Counted from the first letter of the stretch, positions 1 to 8,569 are shown. The stretch is 19,405 bases of DNA from Ferrimonas sp044433165 (GCA_044433165.1 JAWXTX010000045.1:1-19405), one strand, 5' to 3'. The notes: a model not told the origin generated them from the sequence alone. Numbers and translations are program-made.

Positions 1-342
1 GTAACGGTTTGCGTTAACACCGTCGTTGTTGGTGCCACAGATGTTACCGCCTGCGGGTAACAAGTTGCGCGAACACAGTTCGTTCATCGAGATACCGTTA
101 AAGTTCGGGCGTGCCATTTTCCAGTTGGTTGCAGCGGTAATGATTTTTGATGCGTCGGAGGTGGTGCCGATGCGAGTCAAAGACGACATTACGGAGGGGA
201 CAGCAGCGATAACGCCAACAATTAATAACACGATCACAATCAAACCAAAGCTGGAGTCCGTCAGTTGGGCGCCGCGCTCTGGGTGGCGCATCCAAGCATT
301 TTGCTTGTTCAGTTGGGTTTGTTGCTCGTTTAACTTTTTCAT
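1..342 (-). CDS. pilS: Type IVB prepilin, PilS-like (3' end cut by window edge)
   Basis: Major-pilin candidate of the thin pilus. The ATG at 342 follows a good AGGAAACACC ribosome site, 20 nt after the pilR stop; 114 codons are visible and the frame is open at base 1. The product has a long charged leader of about 24 residues ending in PERG, then AQLTDSSFGLIVIVLLIVG, the hydrophobic N-terminal helix of a type IV pilin. A prepilin peptidase would cut after Gly24. The long leader is typical of class IVB pilins such as R64 PilS and TcpA. Position +5 of the mature protein would be Asp instead of the usual Glu. Two cysteines (NELC and NIC) lie in the visible globular part and could form a disulfide. 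Being last in pilLNOPQRS order supports the call. The family assignment is from features and synteny, not a full-length match. Confidence 0.85.
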   Translation of the reverse strand, partial: MKKLNEQQTQLNKQNAWMRHPERGAQLTDSSFGLIVIVLLIVGVIAAVPSVMSSLTRIGTTSDASKIITAATNWKMARPNFNGISMNELCSRNLLPAGGNICGTNNDGVNANRY

Positions 343-362
343 GGTGTTTCCTTTTTTTTGTA

Positions 363-1382
363 TTAAAGCGCCAGTGCGCTTGGATTGGTGAAAATCAGCA
401 TTAACATGCCGGTGCCTGAAATCACGATGAGCAGTGAAATCATGCCGATGAGCTTGATTGCAAGGCCGCCAATTTCAGAGATGGCGCTAATGTTTTGTAG
501 CGATTCGTCAGTGACGATTTTTCCGCAGTGGGTGAGGGTTTTTGCCAGCTCTCCACCGCTGCCGAGTAACTGCAAGGTGTTTTCGTGCTTGGCGGTCAAA
601 AGTCCGCAGCTTAAGGCGACGTAAGGATTAAGGCCGCTATGCAGGTTTTGCTGCATTTTGGCAATTTGCCAGCGCATGTAGGGCGTGGCGTTTTCGTTGA
701 TGCGTTTTAGGGCCTCCGATAATTGGAAGTTTGCGGTGGTTAAGTTGCCTGCGGACTGGAATAGCACGCTGGCGTTAATTGTTCGGTATTGCTTATAAAT
801 CGGCAGTTCGTCGAGTTGCGTTCTTAACTCGCCAGTCAAAACGGGCAGCGTGGCAATCACGCCGCCGATAAGGCCAAGCAACATGCCCAGCATCAATAGG
901 CCGTTCCCCCAAACCCAAAGGCCAGTGTCGTTGATGAGCTGGGTTAACCATGGCCAGCGGTGAACTGGCAAAAGCTCGGAAAACATCGGGTAGAGGAATC
1001 GAGCGACAGAGGCAATCACCGCAAAACTTGCAATCAAACCCGCCACGGGCATTGCTAGCGCCAGCATTAATTTGCTGGTGCCTTGCGCTTGCACATCAAG
1101 CACCTTTGCCGCCGAAGCAAACCCCTTAATGGGTTCGCCTGTGGCCTCGGTTGCAAGTAGTGTTTGCAATACCACGTCGTCGCAATAGCCTTGGAATCCC
1201 TCGGCAAAGCTTCGGCCTTCCTCTAGCGCCTGCAAAATTGCCTTTCCAAGTTCTTTTTCTTTGGGTCCGCCAAATGCAACAAGCTGCCGTGCAATTTCCG
1301 CTTGTTTTAGGCCGGCGTCCAAAAGCGAACCGATATTGGCGAGAAGCTCCCGCTGGAGCTTGTGAGATAGTTTTTTAGCCAA
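363..1382 (-). CDS. pilR: Inner-membrane platform protein of type IV pilus, PilR/GspF family
   Basis: Polytopic inner-membrane protein that anchors the pilus assembly ATPase. It has about 339 aa, with GspF-like hydrophobic segments near residues 100-125, 150-185 and at the C-terminus (LIGMISLLIVISGTGMLMLI). The two cytoplasmic repeat halves carry the usual helical GspF pattern (FQLSEALKRINE). I choose a TTG start at 1382 because TGGAGG lies 6 nt upstream of it. The in-frame ATG at 1403 would overlap pilQ by 29 nt and has no clear ribosome site. With the TTG start, the gene overlaps the pilQ stop by 8 nt, which suggests translational coupling. Its position between the ATPase and the prepilin gene is that of R64 pilR. 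GspF fold is clear; the exact N-terminus is inferred. Confidence 0.88.
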   Translation of the reverse strand: MAKKLSHKLQRELLANIGSLLDAGLKQAEIARQLVAFGGPKEKELGKAILQALEEGRSFAEGFQGYCDDVVLQTLLATEATGEPIKGFASAAKVLDVQAQGTSKLMLALAMPVAGLIASFAVIASVARFLYPMFSELLPVHRWPWLTQLINDTGLWVWGNGLLMLGMLLGLIGGVIATLPVLTGELRTQLDELPIYKQYRTINASVLFQSAGNLTTANFQLSEALKRINENATPYMRWQIAKMQQNLHSGLNPYVALSCGLLTAKHENTLQLLGSGGELAKTLTHCGKIVTDESLQNISAISEIGGLAIKLIGMISLLIVISGTGMLMLIFTNPSALAL

Positions 1383-2892
1383 CGGGCACCTCCAGTATCC
1401 CATCGACTTTGGTCGCAGCGCTTAAAATGTCAATTTCACCTGCGAGGACGCGCCGCAAAGCGTGCTCCCGAACAGTTTCGAATCCGCGCTCGCGTAACGA
1501 GCGCTGCCAATTTAGGTAATCCCCCCGAATGATAAAATCGCGGTCGATGTCGTTTAGTTCGAGTAGTTCGAGTACCACAATTCGACCCTTTTCGCCTTGG
1601 TGGCAATGTTCGCAGCCACCAAGATTGCGCCAGCGCACCTCGTCGGTTGGTTTGCCTGATGCTTTTAGCGCCTCAATCGCCTGCTCGTAATCCTCAAAAG
1701 CTTCCTTGTCGGCGTATTGCGTTGCCGCCTCGTCTGTCGATATGTGGCAATGAGGGCAAAGCTTTCGAACCAAGGTTTGGTACAACCAAATCTTCATTAG
1801 GTTTGGCGCGGCCACTACCGCCGCTGGTACGTTAAATTGTGCGGCAAGTGTGTGCGCTATACCGATAGCGGAGCTGGTGTGTAGCGTGGTCATCACCAAT
1901 TGGCCAGTTTCGCCTTTTCGGCACAGCTCCATGGCGGCATCCCCCGTGCGAACCTCGCCATGGATTTCCACATCGACATCGTGGCGAAGAAGCGTTTTTG
2001 ATATTTCGGCGAATTCTTCCGGCGTGGCGGCGTTGGATTGGATAACCCCAACCTCGATTTCGACGGGATTTTCAATTGTTCGAACGTTGCGGCTTTTGTC
2101 GATTTGGCAAATCGAAGCGGCAATGGTGGTGCTTTTGCCACTACCTGTCTTGCCCGTGATAATCATCACGCCGGATGGGCTAGCCAGAAAACGTCGTAAT
2201 TTTTTCTGGTGCTCGGCATCAAGCCCCAGTTCGTTCCACGTCGGCACCGTTTTGGCTTGGTTCGTCCAGCGCAGCACCAGTGCGCCGCCGCTTGATGCAG
2301 GGCAATAGCTTGCGCGCCATTCCGTGATTTGGAGCTGGCCGCCACTCATTAGCGGCAATTCCAAACGGCAATTATTAACCTTGGTTTCAACAAAGCCTGA
2401 GTCGGTCATAGTGCCGCGAACGTTAAATAGGTATGAGCAAATTGCCAGGCCATCCGCACGGTTGGGTTGTGTACCCGAAAGGGGCAAACGTCTTCCGTCG
2501 ACGCGCTGCCAATACTCCACCTTATCGGAATAAATTTCGATGTGTACGTCTGAAACGCCAGCGCTTACGGCTTTTTGCAATAGCTCTTTAAATCGCTGCG
2601 CCACCTGAGTGTTAGCCGTTCCATCGCTGATTTTTTGGTTTTGGCGCTGGGTTAACGCCTGGTCATGCTCGAACAAGCGCTCGATCTCATCTTCTGCAAC
2701 CAATCTCGGTTGTAGCGCTACGCCCCAAGTCGGCAAGCTAGGATCGGTTGTGGCACTTTCTATAAGGTGCGGAATGTGCTCATAATCCAAATCAACCGTG
2801 ATGATTTCGCAAAACCCATCGTTGTTCACGATGAGGGCCTTCCTATCGGCGAAATAGTGCGCCAGTAGTGCGGTATTGGTTAATACGTTCAT
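1375..2892 (-). CDS. pilQ: Type IVB pilus assembly ATPase, PilQ/GspE family
   Basis: Hexameric secretion ATPase predicted to power thin-pilus extension at the inner membrane. It has 505 aa. Motifs in order: Walker A GKTGSGKS at about 247-254; Asp box RTIENPVEIE at 271-280; Walker B region LLRHDVDVEIHGEVRT at 301-316, where most relatives read RxDPDxIMxGEIRD; His box TTLHTS at 335-340. Two CxxC pairs (CPHC at 379-382 and CEHC at 427-430) match the zinc-binding tetracysteine element of GspE/PilB ATPases. The N-terminal part contains the conserved SDVHIEI strand of the N2 domain. The ATG at 2892 follows GGGA at 8 nt. A strong terminator-like hairpin sits immediately upstream (2910-2932). Located between pilP- and pilR-like genes as in R64. 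Confidence 0.93.
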   Translation of the reverse strand: MNVLTNTALLAHYFADRKALIVNNDGFCEIITVDLDYEHIPHLIESATTDPSLPTWGVALQPRLVAEDEIERLFEHDQALTQRQNQKISDGTANTQVAQRFKELLQKAVSAGVSDVHIEIYSDKVEYWQRVDGRRLPLSGTQPNRADGLAICSYLFNVRGTMTDSGFVETKVNNCRLELPLMSGGQLQITEWRASYCPASSGGALVLRWTNQAKTVPTWNELGLDAEHQKKLRRFLASPSGVMIITGKTGSGKSTTIAASICQIDKSRNVRTIENPVEIEVGVIQSNAATPEEFAEISKTLLRHDVDVEIHGEVRTGDAAMELCRKGETGQLVMTTLHTSSAIGIAHTLAAQFNVPAAVVAAPNLMKIWLYQTLVRKLCPHCHISTDEAATQYADKEAFEDYEQAIEALKASGKPTDEVRWRNLGGCEHCHQGEKGRIVVLELLELNDIDRDFIIRGDYLNWQRSLRERGFETVREHALRRVLAGEIDILSAATKVDGILEVPVG

Positions 2893-2909
2893 TTTTTTGT
2901 CCCAAAGAA

Positions 2910-2932
2910 AAGCCGCACCATTGGTGCGGCTT
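2910..2932 (-). terminator. Intrinsic terminator or attenuator between pilP and pilQ
   Basis: Perfect 10-bp stem AAGCCGCACC / GGTGCGGCTT with a 3-nt loop. On the minus strand it is followed by TTTTCTTT, the layout of a Rho-independent terminator for leftward transcription. It lies in the 62-nt gap between the pilP stop (2955) and the pilQ start (2892) and ends only 17 nt before the pilQ ATG. There is no room for a normal promoter between hairpin and gene, so partial read-through seems needed to express pilQRS. The structure is directly visible; its efficiency is not. Confidence 0.8.
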
Positions 2933-2954
2933 GTTCTTGTGTTAGCAGAATGGG

Positions 2955-3542
2955 TTAAATCGTTTTCCGTCGAACTAGCCCGTTTTCCGAATATGATAGC
3001 GACGTGGCGGCCACCGCGCTAAAGGTGAGACCATTAATGCGAGAGCCGTTTTTCACTTCATGGGGTTGCCCATCAATGCTCACAGCGGCGATGTAATGAT
3101 TGCCGTTTTTGTAGATCCCATGGACGGTCACGTTGCTTGTGCGCTCCGCTGGCACAGGGCGGGAGTTGTCCGGTGCTTTGGGACGAGCAATCCCTTTCAA
3201 TTCGAGCAGCTCGGCTTCCGCCTTGGCCTGCTTAATTTGCACTAGCAGCAATTCATGCCTTTTTTCGGCAAGTGCGGTTTGCATTTCCAATTGCAAGATT
3301 TCGCGACTTTGGGGCAAGGGCTGATATGTGCCTTGCACCACTTGCACTTGGGCTGGTGCAGGAGCCGCCGGAACATGCGGCGGTTCTTCATAAAGGCCGC
3401 TCGGGGCGGCGTAAGAGGTCGAATCAAACTGGGGGGCGGCAACCGCTTGTTTGATCGAGGCGAAGTTGACAACGCAAGTTGCCGTAATGGCGACGGCGCT
3501 TAATGCGGCAATCGCACTTTGTTTTTTCTTAGCTAACAACAT
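2955..3542 (-). CDS. pilP: Type IV pilus biogenesis protein PilP-like
   Basis: A 195-aa protein with one N-terminal membrane anchor or signal segment (about residues 9-35, ending QAVAAP), a proline-rich linker (about 45-75), and a charged, probably coiled-coil stretch (REILQLEMQTALAEKRHELL to AEAELLELKG, about 80-117). A C-terminal beta domain of about 65 residues (VTVHGIYKNGNHYIAAVSID...KNGSRINGLTFSAV) resembles the periplasmic domain of R64-type PilP. In that family it is thought to link the inner-membrane PilO complex to the PilN secretin. The ATG at 3542 lies 3 nt after the pilO stop, with AAAGGA upstream. Call rests on size, topology, C-terminal motif pattern and position between pilO and pilQ. 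Confidence 0.82.
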   Translation of the reverse strand: MLLAKKKQSAIAALSAVAITATCVVNFASIKQAVAAPQFDSTSYAAPSGLYEEPPHVPAAPAPAQVQVVQGTYQPLPQSREILQLEMQTALAEKRHELLLVQIKQAKAEAELLELKGIARPKAPDNSRPVPAERTSNVTVHGIYKNGNHYIAAVSIDGQPHEVKNGSRINGLTFSAVAATSLSYSENGLVRRKTI

Positions 3543-3545
3543 CTG

Positions 3546-4610
3546 TTAATCGTCCTTTGTCGCCACGATGATAGTGGCAGTTAACGAAAATCCATTACCG
3601 GCGGCCTGCAACACAATGTCTTTGGCATAAACCCAAGGCGGGAAAAGTCCGGCAAGTTTGGTTAAGTCGGATACGTTCACGCCGTCGAACGTCACTTGGG
3701 TTTCGCTGCGCGAAGCAAAACCAGGCATTTCGTGGGTTGCGCCCAGTCGAGCACCGTTTAGCAGCAGCAGATCCATAATTTGGGGCGCTGCATTGGGTAC
3801 GATGAACGTCGGGGGGACTTCCCGATTTGGCTCAAATCCATAATAAAAAGTTGTGCCAGATCGCGACCAACCGGATGCAAGGCCCGCTTCCCAATCAATA
3901 ATTGGCTGTTGTAGCGCCTTGTCAGTTGGTGCCAATTGGACAACAAGCTGGCCGCCTTGTACGGCGATTGATGAAAACCCCCAGTTTGGGGGAAGCGTCG
4001 TTTGCAATTGGGCGTAGGCTTGCGACAAATAATTAAAGCCATCGTTGGCAAGTTGCGATTGCTTTTGCCAATCTACCCAAATTTCCTCTGGCGATATTAC
4101 CACCACAGGTGGCGGCGGTGGCTTTGGCCAATTAAAGTACAAAATGGCAGCGCCGATGATAGCCCCCGCCATGACGACTTGCGGCCGTGTCCGGTGGACA
4201 ATTTTTAATGCCGCTTTTTGGTCTGGTGCCGGAAGGTTTCCTTCCAATACATTAACGTTCGGTAAGGCAATGCACTCATCAACGACAAAAACCGAGGCGG
4301 TTTGCAACAACACTTGGTAGCGTTCTTGGATACGATCGGCCGGCGGCGTGTCAAAACCTTCTGCTTGGTTGTCTTCGCCAAAACAAACGATATATTCGTC
4401 ATCGATGCGTGCGATGAATATCCAAGGCCCCAAAAATGGATTTGCTTTTATGACCAGCTCTGGCCATGCAAGGCTTGGGACGTCGCCATAATAGCGAGTT
4501 ATTGATGTGGCGTGCGACACAACCCGTTCATATTTTGCCGGAAATTTTTTCCGGTGCAGCGTTAGCGCCTTTTTGTCCGGCAGCGTAACGAGCTTGCAGG
4601 CTTTTTGCAT
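3546..4610 (-). CDS. pilO: Type IVB pilus protein PilO-like (inner-membrane assembly component)
   Basis: A 354-aa bitopic protein. The cytoplasmic N-terminal half of about 150 residues resembles the actin-like/PilO2 N-domain of type IVB systems. A single membrane segment (VVMAGAIIGAAILYFNW, about 149-165) is followed immediately by a PPPPP stretch. A periplasmic domain of about 180 residues contains an alternating helix-strand pattern (DGFNYLSQAYAQLQTTLPP ... GVNVSDLTKLAGLFPPW). PilO in R64-type systems is part of the inner-membrane alignment complex with PilN, PilP and PilQ. The ATG at 4610 lies 5 nt after the pilN stop but has only a weak GAG as ribosome site, so translational coupling to pilN is likely. 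The sequence family is divergent, and synteny carries much of the assignment. Confidence 0.82.
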   Translation of the reverse strand: MQKACKLVTLPDKKALTLHRKKFPAKYERVVSHATSITRYYGDVPSLAWPELVIKANPFLGPWIFIARIDDEYIVCFGEDNQAEGFDTPPADRIQERYQVLLQTASVFVVDECIALPNVNVLEGNLPAPDQKAALKIVHRTRPQVVMAGAIIGAAILYFNWPKPPPPPVVVISPEEIWVDWQKQSQLANDGFNYLSQAYAQLQTTLPPNWGFSSIAVQGGQLVVQLAPTDKALQQPIIDWEAGLASGWSRSGTTFYYGFEPNREVPPTFIVPNAAPQIMDLLLLNGARLGATHEMPGFASRSETQVTFDGVNVSDLTKLAGLFPPWVYAKDIVLQAAGNGFSLTATIIVATKDD

Positions 4611-4615
4611 AATAT

Positions 4616-6088
4616 CTAAATCTCAACTTTTCTTGGCGTTAACAACACCAGTGTTTCGACGATTTGGGTGTTAACCGATTCCGCCCCCAACAACCCACTG
4701 CCAAAGTTCTTGGAATTTTCGGTGGTTTCGGTCCGTTGCTGGATGCTTCCGACTACTACGGTTTCACCGAAGCGCAAGCGGTTGGTGAAATTTAGGTCGC
4801 TCACTCGGGTTTCGAAGAATTTGATCATCGTGCCGTGAACGTCTTCGGTTGATTCCGAAACATTTTTTGTGAACTTGCCCGATAGGCGCAAGCTCACGTG
4901 GTCGTTGCTGATTCGTGGAACGATCATCATATCCACCCCTTCGCGCTCGACGTCCCGCGTAATGCTGGCCGTTACCACACCATCGCTTACATCCGTTTCG
5001 ATTTCGCTGATGTATGGGCGGTCGAGTGTCTGGCTCAGGCGTACCGGCTGATTATTCATCGTGATTGCCGTGATAGGCGTTTCAGTGGATACAACCCCTT
5101 GGGTTTCCAATGCCTTAATTAAGGCATCAGTACCGTCCCACTTACCCGAGCCAGCAAAGCTGAGACCGTTAACCGTGCCGTTAACCAAAGAAGAGGCGTT
5201 GGATAGATTAAGGCCAAGGGAGCCGCCCCCCACGTCCTTTAGCACACTCCAATCAATGCCACGGTCTCGGCCGAGATTTGATCGGAATTCCAAAACCCGC
5301 ACCTCGAACGAGACTTGGAGCGCCAATTCGGCGTCTAACTTTTTGATTAGGGAACGTACTTGTTCCATGCGTTCAGGGGACGTGCGAACGGCGATGGCGC
5401 TCATGCTTGGGATGGAGTTCACGGAGCCTACCAGCGTATCGCCGCCTTGGTCATTGGACTCTCGCAATAATGTTTTGATCGCAGTCTCGATTTCATTTAG
5501 GGAATTGACGTCTTTATAAGCCGTCGACAAGTATTGCCCCGAAACGCCCGTGTCACTTCCGCTGCTCCCCGCACCCAGTTGGCCGCTGTACTCGCCAACC
5601 GGAAGGTCAATGACGAACGTTTCAGATACGAACTTTGAGAAAATCGCTTGATGTTCGTCAATATCAAGGCCCGAACCAACAATTTGTGCCAGGGCATTCA
5701 GTGCGCCCAGCTTGTTGCCCGAGTACCGCAATGTTACAGGGGTCATTTGATTGATCCCATCGCGGAAGCTGCTTTCTACTGGTAGCCCTTTTAGGGATTT
5801 TGCATCGCCAACAATCGCCATCACGGCTTGGCGCAGCGGCATATTATTAAACGCAAACTCGGTGGTCTCGCTTGGCCACAACTCAGAGTGGGTGCGTTGG
5901 ATTTTTTGAAGACGAACCGGAGGCCGGGCCACATTTCGAATTTGATTCGACTTATTCGTGATTTCGGCGACTTGTTCGTTAATTTGGGCGTGCAATTGCT
6001 CGCTGGTTTCGCGCGTTTCCGTGAATTGTTGGGATTGGCAACCCGCCAATAGCGCGGTCATGGTTACCGCAATAATAGTTAAGCGCAT
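4616..6088 (-). CDS. pilN: Outer-membrane lipoprotein secretin, PilN/BfpB family
   Basis: Forms the multimeric outer-membrane channel through which the thin pilus exits. It has 490 aa. It begins with a lipoprotein signal peptide ending in lipobox LLAGC (Cys17), as in PilN of R64 and BfpB. An N0/N1-like region (AFNNMPLRQAVMAIVGDAK, then VTLRYSGNKLGALNALAQIVG) precedes the secretin core. The core includes VSFEVRVLEFRSNLGRDRGIDW, followed by the amphipathic secretin strands (TPITAITMNNQPVRLSQTLD, VDMMIVPRISNDHVSLRLSG, RLRFGETVVVGSIQQRTET) and the closing VETLVLLTPRKVEI. The ATG at 6088 has GGAG 9 nt upstream and starts 3 nt after the upstream stop. A lipidated secretin without a separate pilotin is typical of type IVB pili. 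Confidence 0.93.
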   Translation of the reverse strand: MRLTIIAVTMTALLAGCQSQQFTETRETSEQLHAQINEQVAEITNKSNQIRNVARPPVRLQKIQRTHSELWPSETTEFAFNNMPLRQAVMAIVGDAKSLKGLPVESSFRDGINQMTPVTLRYSGNKLGALNALAQIVGSGLDIDEHQAIFSKFVSETFVIDLPVGEYSGQLGAGSSGSDTGVSGQYLSTAYKDVNSLNEIETAIKTLLRESNDQGGDTLVGSVNSIPSMSAIAVRTSPERMEQVRSLIKKLDAELALQVSFEVRVLEFRSNLGRDRGIDWSVLKDVGGGSLGLNLSNASSLVNGTVNGLSFAGSGKWDGTDALIKALETQGVVSTETPITAITMNNQPVRLSQTLDRPYISEIETDVSDGVVTASITRDVEREGVDMMIVPRISNDHVSLRLSGKFTKNVSESTEDVHGTMIKFFETRVSDLNFTNRLRFGETVVVGSIQQRTETTENSKNFGSGLLGAESVNTQIVETLVLLTPRKVEI

Positions 6089-6091
6089 CGA

Positions 6092-6901
6092 TTAAAGCTC
6101 CGTTATATAAAAAGTCTTGCTGCCGTTCACCAGTTCGATGGCGTAGGGATAACCGTCAATCAATTGGCCCAGTGCGTTGCCGAAATCAAATACTGGGGAG
6201 ACGATGTACCAAGGCTCCGGCGCTCGATACACGTCAAACTCTAGCGCGGTGCGCCAATTGGAGCGGCTGAGCGTATAGCCGAATTGCTGGCCGAGACGAT
6301 CAATTGCTTCTATTAATGTGCCCCCGCCAACCTCAAGGATTTTGGTTGGCGATACATGTTGGTGAATGGCCGCGACCTTTTCGATTGGGTCGAGTGTCAT
6401 TGCAAGGTTAACGCCTTGGTTGTGGGCGACTTGCGACAATACACTGTACAAGTTGCCGTGCATTTTTAATTGGTTTGCGGGTTTTTCGTTGAGTTTGGCC
6501 AACGCTTCCGCATCCACATCCCAAATGATGGTCGACGCCTCTTGTTGCACCCAGCGTTCGATGCTTTGCTTGTATGTTTCGAACGGATACCCGATGAAGT
6601 TGGGAATGTCGGTTGATGACTCAATGAAAATTGAATCGGGATCGGTGGTTGCTGGTGCCGTTTTGATTTGTACCGGTGGCGAAATCGGCGTGGTTAATGC
6701 CGCTTGGCTTACGGGCGATACTGGCGTAGCAATTTGAGGTTTGCGCGTTGGGGCATCTGGATATTGGATCACGGCCGGCGGCAACGTTGCCGTGTCGGCG
6801 ACAATTTTGAATGAACCGTCAGCATTAAAGGTGAGAGCTGGTGCTGCAAAACTGGCGCACGGCAGCGCCGCGAACATCGTCGCAATTAAGGTTTTTTTCA
6901 T
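6092..6901 (-). CDS. pilL: PilL N-terminal-type/TcpQ-domain periplasmic protein
   Basis: A 269-aa protein predicted to be exported by a Sec signal peptide (MKKTLIATMFAALPCASFAA) without a clear lipobox. A proline-rich linker follows (about 55-105). Two related modules come next: one around YKQSIERWVQQEASTIIWDV...LKMHGNLYSVLSQVAHNQG (about 125-195), the other around GGGTLIEAIDRLGQQFGYTL...VFDFGNALGQLIDGYPYAIE to the C-terminus. This is the pattern of TcpQ/PilL N-domains, periplasmic partners of the type IVB secretin. The ATG at 6901 is preferred (AGGA upstream, overlapping the trbI stop); an upstream in-frame start would sit inside trbI. It is the gene at the Trb-Pil junction, 10 nt after trbI. 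The full-length R64 PilL fusion is not seen. Confidence 0.75.
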   Translation of the reverse strand: MKKTLIATMFAALPCASFAAPALTFNADGSFKIVADTATLPPAVIQYPDAPTRKPQIATPVSPVSQAALTTPISPPVQIKTAPATTDPDSIFIESSTDIPNFIGYPFETYKQSIERWVQQEASTIIWDVDAEALAKLNEKPANQLKMHGNLYSVLSQVAHNQGVNLAMTLDPIEKVAAIHQHVSPTKILEVGGGTLIEAIDRLGQQFGYTLSRSNWRTALEFDVYRAPEPWYIVSPVFDFGNALGQLIDGYPYAIELVNGSKTFYITEL

Positions 6902-6911
6902 TGGTTTTTTC

Positions 6912-8120
6912 CTAAAGCGCAGTGCCCCAAGTGGGCAAAATGACGTCCTTGTTAACAAGAACGTTGAAGCGGTAGCCAGTACGAACCGTAATCGTCGGTT
7001 GTACGTCTAGGTTTTTTTCTAACAAGGACGCGCCTGCTTGCGCGAATTGCTGGGTAACGCCATCCGCGACGGCATCAGCGGTTTCGGAACCGGTTTCGTT
7101 AACGCCGACTTGTGCCAATCCTGAAATCATTCCTAGCATCAGAGCGTTGCCGAATATTTGCCAAGTCTTTCTGTCAACTTGATCGGCAAAGCCGCTGTAA
7201 CCCGCCGTATCAACCCCCGCCATCGAATCCAAATGGAGCGTCTGCCCGTTTGGAAGATTAAGGCGATCCCAAGCGATTAAGACCCGAGATTGACCAAAAA
7301 CGATGCGGCTGCTGTACGTGCCAAACAATTTTGATCCTTGCGGGATCAGGACGTTTTTGCCCGTGACGGAATCAAAGATATTCCGACTGACGGTGGCAAC
7401 GATACTGTTTGGTAAGTCGGAATTGATCCCCGTCATAAGCACTGCTGGGATCATGGTTCCGGCTCTCAGTTCGTTGGCCACGGCAATTGGATTTTGTACG
7501 TCGTATTGCAAATAACCAACAGGGCGGTTGGTGCTGGCAAATTGCAAGTTTTGGTCTTGATGCGACATTTGCTGGAAACCCAAGGAAGCATCAAGTTGGC
7601 CGCTCATGCTTGCCGCTGCGTGATCAATTAATTTCCGCTGTAAATCCGCGATTTCGCTTGTGGTCTGCTCCATTTCTTTTACGACTTGGGTGTTAATAGG
7701 GACTTGGGTATTTGCTCTCATCGCCGCCATTAATTGTTGCTGCCGAAAATCCGCCAATTGCTGCTCTCTTGCCTGTGCCCGTTGTTGCTCTAGCGTTGGG
7801 GTTTGGGGCGTTGGCATCAAATACTGTGGATTCGTTACCGGCGGTGGCGGTGGTGTAAACCGTTCTTCGTTCCTAGCCACGGTAGATGGTGCTAATACGC
7901 TTTCGGGCGGTGCCGTGGGTGTCGTTGTGATAGGCGATGGTGAGTTTGCAAACCCCTGCTCCTGGGGGGAGGCGCTAGCCTGCCCCTTGCTGCTAAGGGT
8001 TAGTACAACAACAAGCATAAGAAAAAAAGCAATTCCGCCTGCTAGCAACACGATTTTTTTGCTCGTGAAGCCCCCGCTACTATGTAGCCGTGGTTCGCCA
8101 TTTGCGGGGTTATTTGACAT
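6912..8120 (-). CDS. trbI: TrbI, inner-membrane/periplasm-spanning core component (VirB10 family)
   Basis: Part of the T4SS core complex that links inner-membrane energy to the outer-membrane pore. It has 402 aa: a short cytoplasmic tail, one transmembrane helix (about 23-43), a long Pro/Thr-rich periplasmic linker (TPPPPPVTNPQ and others), a Gln-rich predicted coiled coil (LEQQRAQAREQQLADFRQQQ), and a conserved C-terminal VirB10/TrbI beta-barrel domain. The domain is seen as ELRAGTMIPAVLMTGINSDL, VLIPQGSKLFGTY, RVLIAWDRLNLPNGQ and VRTGYRFNVLVNKDVILP. I place the start at ATG 8120 with GGGAGG 7 nt upstream; the TTG two codons earlier lacks this spacing. It overlaps the end of trbH by 11 nt. 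Confidence 0.95.
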   Translation of the reverse strand: MSNNPANGEPRLHSSGGFTSKKIVLLAGGIAFFLMLVVVLTLSSKGQASASPQEQGFANSPSPITTTPTAPPESVLAPSTVARNEERFTPPPPPVTNPQYLMPTPQTPTLEQQRAQAREQQLADFRQQQLMAAMRANTQVPINTQVVKEMEQTTSEIADLQRKLIDHAAASMSGQLDASLGFQQMSHQDQNLQFASTNRPVGYLQYDVQNPIAVANELRAGTMIPAVLMTGINSDLPNSIVATVSRNIFDSVTGKNVLIPQGSKLFGTYSSRIVFGQSRVLIAWDRLNLPNGQTLHLDSMAGVDTAGYSGFADQVDRKTWQIFGNALMLGMISGLAQVGVNETGSETADAVADGVTQQFAQAGASLLEKNLDVQPTITVRTGYRFNVLVNKDVILPTWGTAL

Positions 8121-8568
8121 TCGCAACCCTCCCGTCGAAGTGGGCGATAGTAGGCAAAACCCGAATTAGGCCCACATCATCGCGCAGCCAGATCTGTTGT
8201 AGTGAATAATCGTCACCTACGCGCACCAGCAAATAAAATTGATTCGGGGCAATTTGATCGAAGGTGTACGCCAATTCTGTGTACTTTTGATTTGTCTTGT
8301 CGGGCGTTGAGATTCCCAAACCCGTCCTTCTAAATGCTCGGTCGATTGCCTCAGAAAACAAAACCGAGGCACCAATTTTTGAGTAGTTAAACTCGAAGAT
8401 CGCATTGGCTCCAAAGTCCCGTTGGATGCGGGTTGCGAAACTCGCCGCGACGGTATCCATTTCAGCGGTCGTTAAGCTACCGCTGGCGTAATAATTCGGA
8501 TTATTTGCACAACCGGTTAATACCAGTGCAAAAACCAAACTGAACCATTTGATTAGTTGTGACGGCAT
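8110..8568 (-). CDS. trbH: TrbH-like outer-membrane lipoprotein
   Basis: A 152-aa lipoprotein. Its signal peptide ends in lipobox LTGC (ALVLTGCANNPNYY), so the mature protein begins at a Cys and should be anchored in the outer membrane. TrbH sits between trbG and trbI in P-type operons and is regarded as the functional counterpart of VirB7. The body shows the conserved pattern AEMDTVAASFATRIQRDFG and VLFSEAIDRAFRRTGLGIS, with a C-terminal beta-rich segment. ATG 8568 follows the trbG stop by 1 nt (TGATATG), so coupling is likely. An earlier in-frame start would overlap trbG by 41 nt and place extra residues before the signal peptide. Identity rests on lipobox, size and position; TrbH is poorly conserved in general. 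Confidence 0.87.
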   Translation of the reverse strand: MPSQLIKWFSLVFALVLTGCANNPNYYASGSLTTAEMDTVAASFATRIQRDFGANAIFEFNYSKIGASVLFSEAIDRAFRRTGLGISTPDKTNQKYTELAYTFDQIAPNQFYLLVRVGDDYSLQQIWLRDDVGLIRVLPTIAHFDGRVANVK

Positions 8569-8569
8569 A

